Positions 23,395 through 34,548 of a stretch of 64,000 nt of DNA are shown here, piece after piece. The first letter of the stretch is position 1, and each line of letters opens with the position of its first letter. The DNA is from Omphalotus guepiniiformis. Its lineage: Eukaryota > Basidiomycota > Agaricomycetes > Agaricales > Omphalotaceae. Under the pieces are notes generated by a model. The model was given only the letters and a program-made list of their open reading frames with translations. It did not search any database and had not been told where the DNA came from. A program made the translations under genes and the position numbers. Location of the stretch: positions 248,001 through 312,000 of the forward strand of contig JAQOOI010000074.1 of NCBI GenBank assembly GCA_028554645.1, read 5' to 3'.

Positions 23395-23416
23395 CACGTG
23401 CTCTTATCTGACGTCA
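23395..23416. promoter_or_regulatory. CACGTG E-box and TGACGTCA palindrome
   Basis: CACGTG at 23395-23400 and TGACGTCA at 23409-23416, about 90-105 bp upstream of the HSP20-like start codon. TGACGTCA is the consensus site for ATF/CREB-type bZIP factors, which mediate stress responses in fungi. The position fits a promoter element; function is inferred. Confidence 0.5.
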
Positions 23417-26343
23417 TGTTTCATGTTCTCATGGACCTGTCCCTAGTCTAGACTCTCAATCCTTTCTGTTCGGAAAAGAACTACACATGTCAAAAAACAA
23501 ATAACATACGAGGTCAGACGAGTATTCATCACTGCAATCTGATTGCTGCCTTGGTTCAGTCATGATACAATTTCTCGTCCCAAGGACCCAAGCTGACCCA
23601 AGTTTCGGTTCTCTCTCGGCAAACTTGCTTGCCACACAGTAGTACTTGCTGTTCCGCACGTTGTTTCATCTATTCATCTGAATTCTTTCTCTCCGACGAC
23701 GGTGAGCTGTTATGCCGCTCAAGGATCCACAGGACTACATAAAGTATCCAAAGGTTCAATTCATGACATACCCAGATCCGACCCCACCGCCACCTTATCC
23801 AGCGGCCAGAGGCGGCCAGTCGTTTCAATTTACCCCACTCCTTTGCGGGACTCCCTCCACATGAATCCTTGACTTGACTCACAGAAATTCTAGAGCCGCA
23901 CACACACTCCATATTTACTTAAAATGGTCTGCCGGCGGTACCTGCATCCAGTTAGACTTGCTGGGCCTTCAGAGGCCCCTTCAGTTGTCTGAAGAGATAA
24001 CATCGCGGAACTCGAAATCCGATAGGTTTCATTAACGTGTAAAATCACACCGTAGACATACGTCAGCCGAAATCATCTCCGTCCTCCGTCCGGCATTCAT
24101 ACACCTACAAACGATTCAATATGACAGTGTCTTGAGATGGCCGAGTTTTACAGCCTGCTGCAACGTTGAATGCATATAAACTCGATATCGCTTGAAATGA
24201 CTTGTGGTGAGCACTTGGTGAACAGCAGAAGGGAACCCTGAAGGCTGTATCGTATCGATATCTTCATTCCATGATCCACGTCAATGGATTTCCCGGAGGA
24301 GTCTGAAACCCAAGGAATCCAAATCCGAGTATCTCAGTAACTGATAAGATTTAATAAACGCATATAGTACTTGTAGCAATCAAGTGGTTGGAGTTGTCAT
24401 ATCATCCAATGATTCCATTCGATTCATCATGACAAGGATTCCGAGGGCATGAGCTGTGCATGACTCGCAAAAGGCAAAAGGGCTGTCTCTTACTGTGGCT
24501 GTAGCCCGCTGTAGCAATCCCCAATTCCCCACATCTCGTTATCTCCGGGCTCCTGTGTACGCCGTTGTGCTGGCATCCCCTTTTCACCGCCAGCCTCAAC
24601 AGCCTGCGATGTACGGTGTGCATCAATAAACGAAACACTTCCATGAGATAGAATCCCTACTTATGACGCACTGAGAGCTGCAGCACCCAATCAATCACGA
24701 TCAAAGCTATTCTGCGCAACTACTTGAACTTTGACTTTACCTTCCGCTTCGCAATGACGACACAGCACGAGAACGGGGAGGTCGCTGCGAACGTTGAGCT
24801 AACGTTCGACTTCGTACAGATTAATGATTCTTCGAAGCTTCGCAACGATGACGTCGTTCTCAATAAATCCTGTGAGATAGGCCGGGCAAGGTTGCAAAAA
24901 CACCTGTGTACGAAGCTGTATAAGGCTATACATTCGCGAAGTCGAAGACCAGAACTATGACGTCGTATGCGGTTTTCATGCCATGAATGAGAGTTACCAG
25001 TATGTGGTGATCGGCGTATTCCTGTGCGCAGAAACACTGAGAATAGAAGAGAGAACTTCAATTTCAGCCTGAAATGATGCCAGACTTACAGGGGAAGAAT
25101 TAGAGGCCTGGGCCCCTCGCGTGGGTAAGGGGACATTCGTTGGTACATCTATCGAACTGTCAGATCTACCCAGGATATACGAGCCCAGCGACCTCCAGCG
25201 ACTCGTATTCTCTCGTATTTGACATTCCTTTACCTCTGCCCAGGGCTAGTCACAGTGTAGATGTAGAGACCAGAACTTGCCCACATAAGACGCTTGGTGA
25301 GCTTCAAGCTTGGATATCTGAATACCAGAAATACCAGACTTGCCGCATTTGCCCCACCAATTGCAAGCATGGGGAGATACGATTACAAGAGGAACCATCC
25401 AGCCAGCCAGAAGTCACATGGAGTAGCAACAAGCATATCCCTGCCCCCCACAATGCTCAGAAAATCCACGATCAACTATCGCCACAAGAAACTGACAAAT
25501 TGAAACCTTCGCCACAAGAAACACTGACATATTTAAACCTTTCAATCTTCAGCAGAGTAAGGATTCGCTCTTACCATTATCGAGTTCGGTCCCCGCCGAC
25601 TCTGGCCACCCTACCCGCAAACGTTCGTCCATCTTTCAACCGTACACGGTATCAGACGGTATCACCACCAGGCCAAGTTTTACCAGGTTTTGCCACGCTA
25701 ATTTCCAAGTAAAGTTCACAACGGAACCCCGCTAAGCTATCTGCCAGCTATCTTCAATTCTTCATTGAACCTTGTTGCGTGGCAAGCTGCAGCCCTATGA
25801 ATAGAACAGCTGGCAGGAGATAAGGAGGGAGGGAATCTCGGACTCTAGAGCATTCTCGTTCTTGAACTGGAACCTGCTTGAGCTTGACAGTGGACTGTAA
25901 TTTGTAGTAACAAATTTTAGGGCTAAGGGCGCTCGAGGCATTTGAAATTATAGCTGCCAACCGATCGCATGGATGTATGATGTTAGAGGCGCCAGACGAA
26001 AGTCAAAGCTTAATTTTGAACGGCCCTGTCGGACCGGACCTATACCTCTCAATACCACCTTATTTCCTTATTTCAATATCTTCCAACTTTCAAATAATGC
26101 ATCATATTTCTCAATACCACCTTATTTCCTTATTTCAATGTCTTCCGACAAAAAGTAAATACATCCAGCCAGAAGTAAACTGACAATCTTTCACCCTGCA
26201 AGAAATTCTCTATGTAATGCCATTCAAAAAACGTATCAATGCCATGCTATGTTACAACTTCAACATTGACTATAAAATTACAGTAGTATGTATGTATAAG
26301 AAAGACTTTTTTCGTAAACCCGACTAGTCCATTCATTACCCAA
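23417..26343. other. 2.9-kb stretch without a recognised gene
   Basis: The longest frame (25140-25712, plus) has no ATG start and no family resemblance. The rest shows no coding pattern I trust. Confidence 0.45.
26047..26146. repeat. 38-bp direct repeat
   Basis: 26047-26084 and 26109-26146 are identical except for one base (AATATC against AATGTC), 62 bp apart, downstream of the malate synthase stop. Confidence 0.85.
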
Positions 26344-28238
26344 TTACAACGACGACTTCTGGAACCTAGGTTCCGCACCATCTGCAATAGCCAAGTAAGG
26401 CATCAAGTCGCTCGTCAAAAACTCACTCGGCCAATCTTTCCTGATCTGCGACTTCAAGTAATCGACAATGACCCTGACATGCTCCTCCTTCACTCCAGCA
26501 TAGTCCTTCTTGACATCCGGTGCGAGTTGGTCAATCAGCTTGTCAATGTAGTCGGCAGTGATGAGCTCGCCAGTGTCGAGACGAGAGCTGTACTTGACCC
26601 ACTGCCAGAGCTGAACACGAGTAATTTCTGCCGTGGCTGCATCCTCCATAAGATAGTTCAAAGGAATACATCCATTCCCCCCAATCCAAGCAGCAGAGTA
26701 GGCAAGCGAAGTCGCGATGTTCTCCTTGACACCATCCTCAGTAATCTTTCCAGGAACCTTGGTGTTTAGCAAATCGGCGGCGGCAACCTTAACGTCCTCA
26801 CGTCGGACATGGTACTACAGCAGAGATGTCAGCATGTAAGAACAATATAGGGAAAACTCGAACCAACCTGGTTGGGACCAAGCATGTGGGCGTTGAAAAC
26901 CTCCATTGCAATCTTGTTGATGAGCGGGTGGGCGATCCAGGTGCCGTCATGTCCTGCGGTGACTTCACGCAGCTTGTCCGCACGAACCTTCTCCATGACG
27001 GCGTCATTGCGTTTCGGGTCATCTTTGATGGGGATTTGAGCAGCCATACCACCCATAGCTGCGACTTTACGCCTGGGAATTGTTAGATGACACAGTGAGA
27101 ACTATAGGAGAGATAACGAACTTGTGGCAAGTCTGAATCAAGAGCCGTACATAGGAATCCATGAACCCGACAGTCATGGTAACGTCTTTCCGGTCAGGTA
27201 GAACAGCAGAACGATCCGCGCGACGTTTTTTGATGAAACTGAAGATATAGTCCCACCTAGAAGAACCATCGCACGTCAGAAATGGAATCTCGAACAATGA
27301 TACCTTGACCTACCGTCCGCAGTTCAAGCCTGAGGAATGATCCCTAAGTTCAAAAAGAATTTCCTCCATGTTAAAGGCAGCTGGGAGTGTCTCAATGAGA
27401 ACGGTGGCACGAATGGTGCCATGGGGGATTCCGATAAAAGACTGAGAGAAGGCAAACACGTCGTTCCAGAGACGGGCTTCAAGATAGTGTTCCATCTTTG
27501 GGAGATAGAAATAAGGGCCGGAGCCACGTTGAATCAACTCCTTGGCATTGTGATAGAAGTAGAGGCCAAAGTCGAAAAGAGAACCAGAAATGGGGGCATT
27601 GTCTATGGTCAAGCGGGGTTCGTCAAGATGCCAGCCTCGGGGCCTATTTTCAAGAGTGACGTCAGTCACCAGAATACGAATGAAAAATGCGAAAAGCATA
27701 CCTAACAATGAGAACAGCGGGTTTTTCAGAAAGCTTATAGCTTTTCCCGTTTTGCTCAAAATCGATTTGTCGCTTGATAGCGTCGCGCAGATTAACCTGG
27801 CCGTTAATCATGTTGGAGAAAGTAGGTGCGCTAGAATCTAAAAATTACAACGGGTGTGAGGAAAGAATTGTGCTTCAAGAAAGCAAGCAAACCTTCGAAA
27901 TCGGCCATAAACGTCTTGGCTCCGCTGTTCAAAGCATTAACCACCATTTTGCGGTCGGTGGGACCAGTAATCTCGACTCTCCTATCCTCAAGGCCAGGAG
28001 CGGGAGGAGCGCATCGCCAGGAGGGTTCACTGCGTATATGCGCAGTCTCAGGAGGGAAATCGAAAGGAACACCAGAATCCCAACGTCTTTGAGCGTCCTC
28101 ACGAGCGACGAGGAGAGATTGCCTGGTCGACTCGAAAGTACGATGAAGAGCAGCAAGAAATTGGAGAGCACCGTCAGTGAGGATCTCTGCCTGAGCTTGA
28201 GGAGCGAGTTTAGTGTGAATGTGTACGCCAGTGACCAT
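26344..28238 (-). CDS. Malate synthase
   Basis: Exons: 28238-27893, 27837-27702, 27643-27314, 27256-27122, 27072-26868, 26814-26344; 540 residues, the usual length of the eukaryotic (A-type) enzyme. It condenses glyoxylate with acetyl-CoA to malate in the glyoxylate cycle, normally in peroxisomes (glyoxysomes). The PROSITE malate synthase signature is intact across a splice site: [16 protein letters not shown] (residues ~261-276). Also visible are the conserved blocks [24 protein letters not shown] and the catalytic-Asp region [13 protein letters not shown]. The C-terminus is SSL, a non-canonical relative of the PTS1 tripeptide SKL, so peroxisomal import is likely but weaker evidence than usual. 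The promoter has a near-palindromic TATA element. Confidence 0.95.
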
Positions 28239-28278
28239 GATGGAAAGAAAGATGTGGGGAACAGGGGGGGTGACCTTG

Positions 28279-28297
28279 GAGGGTATAATATACCCTC
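28279..28297 (-). promoter_or_regulatory. Near-palindromic TATA element of malate synthase
   Basis: GAGGGTATAATATACCCTC, about 40 bp upstream of the start codon. It is an almost perfect inverted repeat with a TATA-like centre. A C/G-rich pair of CCG triplets lies just upstream, loosely reminiscent of carbon-source elements. Confidence 0.45.
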
Positions 28298-28591
28298 GGA
28301 GCGTCGGCGGATCCCCGTGACATCCGTTTCCGAAAGACGTCACCGGTATCACATGCCGATGCGTCCTGTTCCGTCACGGAGTGAGTTATGCTACTTACCT
28401 AATCCCGGGTTAAAGTTAAAATACTGTACATACTACGGTAGGAATGCCGAGTCCCGACGGACAACCAGAAATGCATTTTCCAGTATATACATACATACAC
28501 TGTATCTAAATCACTGCCTCTTGGACGGCTTCTCTTCCGTTACCCTAACTGGAATCCCGTTCATCAGCAACTTTCAACGCAATTTCAGTTT

Positions 28592-29289
28592 TCACTTACA
28601 AGCAAATTCTTTCACAGCTCTTTCTCCCACTTTAATCACTCTTCTGCTCGCCATTTGCCATACTCCAACACTCACAGAACCTAAACAAAATCAGTTACTA
28701 GTTGTTCTTCATCACCCGACCTCGTTCGTACCTTTCGGCGCGAATGGGAGCGCAAGAATCCAACCTAGTGGTCCTAGCCAACCTGGCGGTAGATAAAACA
28801 CAGCTGCCTTCCTGTACCACCATCCAATAACGAACTGAGCACCCGTGGTCGATATCCAGATAGCCGAGTTGAATTTGAGCGAAAAGGACGTTTTTACAGA
28901 GGCCATTTCACCATCTGATTCTCTCTCGTCAGTCTCGCCTCAACACGGAGCACACACACAGAGTGACTCACTAAGCTTCTCCAAATCCGCCAACCCTTTG
29001 TCGACGCCTCTCCTCAGCTTTGCCCATTTAGCAAACTGGTCCTGTGCGCTTGTCTTTAAGAGCTCGGCCTTTGTGTTCAGTATGTCTGTCTTTAGCGCTC
29101 GTTGACGAGAAGCAAGTGTCGGGTAAAAGACACGCAGGTATAGGGCATAGAACTACAAAGAAAGAAGCACTTTAGTCCAATGAATCCTAACGAGGGCCAA
29201 CTCACAAGCTCAAGCAGTACAGATTTTCCAATCCATGAGATGAGCTCGGTGAGAAAGACCAGACCAAAGATCGTAAGTATAAGTGACAT
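28592..29289 (-). CDS. GET1: GET1 / WRB, guided entry of tail-anchored proteins subunit
   Basis: Exons: 29289-29206, 29152-28972, 28914-28732, 28680-28592; 178 residues. GET1 is the ER-membrane receptor subunit that takes tail-anchored proteins from the GET3 ATPase. Seen: TM1 ([19 protein letters not shown]), a cytosolic charged coiled-coil ([15 protein letters not shown] ... [15 protein letters not shown]), then [22 protein letters not shown]2, and TM3 ([18 protein letters not shown]), followed by [15 protein letters not shown]. The last exon had to be recovered across an intron after PFAPKG; without it the conserved VWQMA tail is missing. Divergent from the conserved gene at 29445, with about 155 bp between them. 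Confidence 0.9.
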
Positions 29290-29444
29290 ATCGATGCCAC
29301 TAGCAGTCGAGTACCAAAGTACTTTGTGGAGGAATCTGAAGAACGCGCGCAAAGCACGTCGTGTCACCCTCGTGAGCAACGGCGCCACGCCGATTCACTT
29401 TCTAAATTAGGCAACACGACTAAACTTACTTCCAATCAGTGCCC

Positions 29445-30212
29445 ATGGCGAAACCCAGCTTAGTTTCGCTATGTTATTCCGATATATCACACAACCTTCA
29501 AACTACTCCTCATTGCTGGGGTATGCAAGAGAACCAAGAAGCATATATCGAACGTAACAACTTGCTTTCATCGCTCAAAGAGAATCCTGACTCGTCTTTC
29601 GTATCTTTCCTTTCAAACTTGATCCCCTTGGAAATCCATCTAGCTCACGGACTAGCTTACACTACCGGTTCTGCACTTGGCTCAATCCCACCTACACTCG
29701 ATACATGTCTAACTGCGTTCCTAGTACCCAACAAAGTAGGGTTAACTGCTGGAGCAAGAGCTTGGTCGAAGCATGCCCACCGCTCACAATCACATCCGCA
29801 GGAACAACCCTCATCTTCCACGTCTCCGGGACAAGAGGAGGAGAATGAGAACACCAGAACAGCATCAAAACCCAACCCTCCTCCTGGATGGTGGGGTTCA
29901 CCCACCGGCCCAGTCCCCACAATCAACGAAAAAGCTCTCGTGTTATTCCACAAGATCACCTCGAACGCTACGTGGCGCAATCTACATTGGCTCCCACATG
30001 AAGTGCTGGTGTACGAAGTACGAGTGGTTGAGGGGTATGGTATGAGGTGGTCGCAGGATCAAAGTCAGGCCTCTTCGCGGTTGGACGGTGGGGAGCTTCT
30101 AGGCGTTGATGGAGACGGTTCGGGGGAAAGGAGAATGGATCGACCATGGATGTTTAGAGGATTTGTAGAGCCTATGATGGAGAATGGACATGATGTCGGT
30201 TGGAGACATTGA
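29445..30212 (+). CDS. Conserved hypothetical protein, 255 residues
   Basis: Single exon; the ATG at 29445 is the first in frame. I do not recognise the family. Features: an N-terminal helical part with a hydrophobic stretch (LIPLEIHLAHGLAYTTGSALGS...), a polar Ser/Glu-rich linker (residues ~110-145), and a C-terminal part that looks under strong constraint, with many aromatics: WRNLHWLPHEVLVYEVR, GYGMRWS and FRGFVEPMMENGHDVGWRH. The ending FRGF-x-EP-x-x-x-x-GH-x-x-x-W-x-H is motif-like. No signal peptide or clear membrane span. It shares a ~155-bp divergent promoter with GET1. Confidence 0.7.
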   Translation: MAKPSLVSLCYSDISHNLQTTPHCWGMQENQEAYIERNNLLSSLKENPDSSFVSFLSNLIPLEIHLAHGLAYTTGSALGSIPPTLDTCLTAFLVPNKVGLTAGARAWSKHAHRSQSHPQEQPSSSTSPGQEEENENTRTASKPNPPPGWWGSPTGPVPTINEKALVLFHKITSNATWRNLHWLPHEVLVYEVRVVEGYGMRWSQDQSQASSRLDGGELLGVDGDGSGERRMDRPWMFRGFVEPMMENGHDVGWRH

Positions 30213-30625
30213 AACTCTGATAGAGTCGTATTGATGTTTTTGCTGTCGGGAACAATGTGCTTGGTGCTGAATTCTTTGCCTGGCTTCCGAATTGGGAGAT
30301 CCACGATTGAATTCATATCAATGTACGAGTTATTCTTGCATGAATTTGTCTGCATTTTACTTACACGTGCACATAGTAGGGTGTCCCCTCCTCATCAAGG
30401 CCTTCACAGATGCCAATTAGGATTCGACAGAGGATACCTTCCCGCTACTTTGCGAGCCTTCCTTGGTCACTAAACTAGTATCGTAGGCCGCATTAAGGTC
30501 TATTCATGGAGTATTCGTGCAGGATCTCATCCTAATAGCGCCCGTGGTCCTCAGCCGCTATCCTCACGGTCAAGGTGGACACATAAATTTCAACTATACG
30601 AACTCGAAACCTAGATATCCACCCC
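30213..30625. other. Convergent 3' flanks
   Basis: Between the converging hypothetical gene and WD40 gene; no supported coding region. Confidence 0.5.
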
Positions 30626-33443
30626 CTAAAAATCACCCAGTCCATCATAGACATAAAGCACCCCATCTCCATCTCCACTACATATACAGACGTCACTGGG
30701 AGCTTTTGAACAAGAAGACTTGGGGGACGTACATCACAAGTTCATGTTCACCCTTCCATCGATCCCCCAATGAAAAATGTCCCACATCCGCATTAGCTTG
30801 ACCCAACACTCGTCCATTTTCTTCGTCGCTGGCACGAAGTGGGTGCCAGAGTCGGACAGAACCTATGCGTATTTCAGTCAAACCAAACGACACAAGAGAT
30901 CGTGACAGCAAACGCTAAAGCTCTCACCGTCTTGACCCCCAGTAACAAGCCCCAACCTATTCGTTCCCGATTCGGTCCACTCCGCATGAACAACACCATA
31001 CGCTCCCTGACCAGGACTCGTCCTCACAGACCCATCATGTTCGAAATCATGCAGAACCCCCCTCATTCCAAGCATCCGAGTATCGTAGACATGCGTGTGG
31101 TTATCACTTCGTGCGACGGCGAGGTATATACCATCAGGGCTAAACGTAGCACAGTTCACTTCCAAACCTTCCTCATGATCATGACGTGGCTGGAGAACAA
31201 TCTCGTCGTAGGCTTTTCCGAGTTTTCGTTCTACGTCATATAATCTTAGGAAATTCTGGGATTCTGTTCGGGTGAATAATGCGACGATGCTACCTGCAAG
31301 AAGGGTCAACAGGGTGAAAGATATATTCAATAGTTTATGGAACTTTACCTAGTGGGTCGAGTGCTAGTGCATCACCACCTTCCGTAGCATCGAACGTAAA
31401 TAATGTATGTTTAGGTCTAGCCCCAATATCGTATGCTTTGTGGTACCCATTCTCAAGAATATAATCTGCTTGATCATTGTTCGGCTCTGAGGATGCAAAG
31501 AGATACCGAGATGTAGGTCCAATGCCCCAAGTAAATGCACCTGCACTGTGTAGCTGTGCATGCTCTTGAGGCACTATGTTCAGTGAAAACCGAGAAGATC
31601 TCGAGGTTAGACGTCTGTGAATGGTTATCTGTCTACTACGTCTTCAGATCTCAGTTTCCAGATGAAATAATACAGAAACTTACTGCTCCGCCACGGCTAA
31701 AATCGACCTTTGAGGGTCAGGCAAGAAAGCAAGATCGTGTGGTACACCATTGTAGTGATGCGTAATAACTGGTGGTGTACATCTACATATCGGGTCTTCA
31801 GACAAATCTTGTTCTTCACCAGGCGACCACACCCTGACACTCTTGTCGGTGGCTGATGAAGCAAAAGCAGAGCTAAAATGGCGTGAGCTATTCAAGAGGA
31901 GATGACACGATTTACTAACCTGTGAGGGTCAAACGCTACACTATTGACAGTGTAAAACTTTTTGTATTCAGTATCATGCCCTAGTAAGAAGCATATAGTA
32001 GATGCATGAGCCGGAACAAGTCAGTACTCACTCTTGATAGCCCAGTGGCCTTCTAGCACATGCGGTTCAAGATTTTCATCCCATAAAACAAGCGCTGCCT
32101 GCTTATTATATGGATTCTGCTCTTCTGTAGCAGAACTTGAGAACGTCTTCGTCATTCTTTCTTCAATGAACAACGTACCTCCCGCTTCATCCTGATGTCC
32201 GCCAGCTGCGGAACTGCTCACAGCTATCTTGCCAAGACGTTGTACGACTTGATTAATAGCTGGTACGCAGAAGTTAATACCAGACACTACGTAGAGACAT
32301 CCTGAAGCTTACATCCTGCAGATTTTTTAAACTCCTTCAAATTGGGGTGTTGTCGTCTATTCATCCTTATCGGCTTTCTATGAGAGAAATTATAAGAAGA
32401 CTGCGTGGTACGTAAGAGACCTTGAAGAGGTTTGACCTGTTCACAAGCAAGCGGTATTCACCTTTCATGTAAGACTTAAACGATCTGTAAGTACTCACTT
32501 CGTCCCACAGGAGCATCTTTTTCTGTCCTTTTGGAGGAAGAACATGTCTATGTGTAGGGAGGGGGCGGTAGGACCGAGCTGGTGCTGAATGTTCTACGTG
32601 AATATTGCTCATCGTCTCAATGACCATGTTGATAGAATCCTGTCTCCACTGCAGCAGTTTTAAGAGTATAATAAATAAAAGAAACAACTGAGCGCATACA
32701 ATTTCACAATCGTCGATATATAACCTCCCCTCATATTCGTCGTCCGAGTCCTCTTTCTCTACTGGCATCGCGACTGGACTGGCGGGATTCCATTCCACAG
32801 CGGAACCGTTACTCTCAGCACCAGTCTCTATTGAGCGATTAAAGTAAGGTGCTGCTCTCTAGCAAAAAAAACTCAGATTTAGTGTCACATCCCGAGAGAA
32901 CACACTCAACGCGACGCTTGTAATCATGGTCGCTGGGGAGCACTTCTATATCATCATCATCGCTAATTTCAATGGGTGAAGATTGACGTTTCCGCTTGAG
33001 AGGTGAGGACTGTTGGTAAGAAGAAAGTAGGGTCTTTCGTTGTTTTGACGGACGCGTCGAGCATGAACGTGAACCTGAAGCCTACGGATATGAGCAGCGT
33101 TAGCAGAGAGGGCAGTAACCATCGTTAAAACTGAATTTCTCACAACAGGAGGTCGGATATCTCGTGGAATTTGAGATGAGACCAGTGGATTTTTGAACGG
33201 ACTGGAAGAACAGCATAACATTATATTCAGATCACACGAAGCCAGTTCAAACAAGAAAGAAAAGAATTACATTGCCCTAGTGTATCGTTCTCTGTAGATA
33301 GACTTCTTGTCGCCTCTAGTTAGATCCACGACGTCGTCCTCCACTGTCATATCGAACGACCTCTTGACGTGACTCACGAACTCAACCTCGGAGGATGAGC
33401 ATAGTATTTCGATTTCATCCTCGGAATCAATGTCATCAATCAT
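30626..33443 (-). CDS. WD40 repeat protein
   Basis: Exons: 33443-33271, 33201-33144, 33081-32911, 32858-32700, 32648-32499, 32436-32313, 32286-32032, 31980-31920, 31872-31684, 31614-31349, 31293-30928, 30862-30733, 30677-30626; about 717 residues. The first ~150 residues are acidic/basic and disordered (MIDDIDSEDEIEIL, PIEISDDDDIEVL), with KRKR-type clusters that suggest a nuclear protein. The rest reads as WD blades: NSVAFDP...FASSATDKSVRVWSP, ALDPLGSIVALF, NCATFSPDGIYLAVARSDNHTHVYD, GLVTGGQDGSVRLWHP and ELVIGDGDGVLYVYD. One junction (32313/32286) needs a 26-nt intron or a frameshift (see findings). Complex unknown; a chromatin or transcription scaffold is an inference from the N-terminus. 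Confidence 0.75.
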
Positions 33444-34548
33444 CAGAAATTGGTCCGAGGAAGAAGCAGTAAGCGTGACTGAGAATAAACACGATGGAAG
33501 TAGTTGAAGGAAGTGCTGTCCTTGACGAGGCCACCTAAAATCTGTGTCTCGGACGCGACAAGACGCGAAGAGACTGGACGTGGGAAGGAAGGAAGGTCGC
33601 GCTCAGAAAAATGCCGGTCTTTGGTAGACTCGCGACCAGTTACCTCCACGTGAGCATATTTGGAGACATCCAAATCTGGTTTGTTTGCGCAACAAACACA
33701 GATGCTCATTGTGGAGGGACTGGTCCAAACGGTCGTCACATTGGCGGGGTCACGGTTTGTGACTTTGGACTTCAAAAGATTCTGGCTTTTAACTTGTAAA
33801 AAAAAGTTCCTGAGTGACCTATATCATTCGCCGTTTCTCGTCGAGCTGAACACAAAAGTCTATATCATAAAAATATGAATGTTTTGACCCCGCAAAGTGA
33901 TACTGTCAGCCCATCAAACACACTAAATACACTTGACCTAAGCGTGGGAGCCACACCAGGCTCCCTCGTTCTTTCAAGTCGGGCACGAAAATACCTTGAA
34001 AAAAAAAATTTTTTGACACCTATCTCATTTGAATCAGTGTTCTTCAAAACGCATAAATCTCGTGCTCTCAAGAATACAAAAAATTCGAAGTTCTGAGCCT
34101 AAGTCCGATGTCACAAAGCCGCGCCTGCCAAAATGGCTACCGTTTAGACCAGCCGTTTCTTCGAAACGCTTCTCGGACTGTCGGTCCGAGTATGCCATGT
34201 GGCATAGTTTCTAAGACACGTGCTGGTCGCGAGCCTAGGTCTTTGGAACAACCGTCCGATTTTCAAAAGTAAGGCTTTTACTCGGTGGACGGAAAAGTAT
34301 CGGTGTTGCGACCTCTGCAAGGGGAAGCATGGCAAGCTCACTGGAACTGCTCGAAGAGAAGACCCTCTTCAAAGAAGGCTTCTGCTTTTATGCCGCACAA
34401 TACGATTGATATTCATGCGTTAAAAAGTTCATTATAGCAATATTGTACTTTGTATGGGTATATACGATGTCGCGTCCTTCAGCTTATTATTGAGTCCGAT
34501 TTGTCCTTTATTCATCATATACATAAGTTTGTGTTAACCATCCCGCAA
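33444..34548. other. Intergenic
   Basis: No supported gene. A weak pair of inverted 11-bp sequences (CTCGCGACCAG near 33630 and its complement near 34225) was seen but is too short to call a transposon. Confidence 0.4.

Noticed and set aside
25140..25712. 190-residue plus-strand frame
   Set aside because: No ATG start (begins TTG), no recognisable domain, no supporting splice structure.
27774..28796. 340-residue plus-strand frame
   Set aside because: Antisense to malate synthase exon 1 and the GET1 3' end, which are certain genes.
33630..34235. Possible small inverted-repeat transposon
   Set aside because: Only an 11-bp inverted match, no target-site duplication, no internal similarity between ends.
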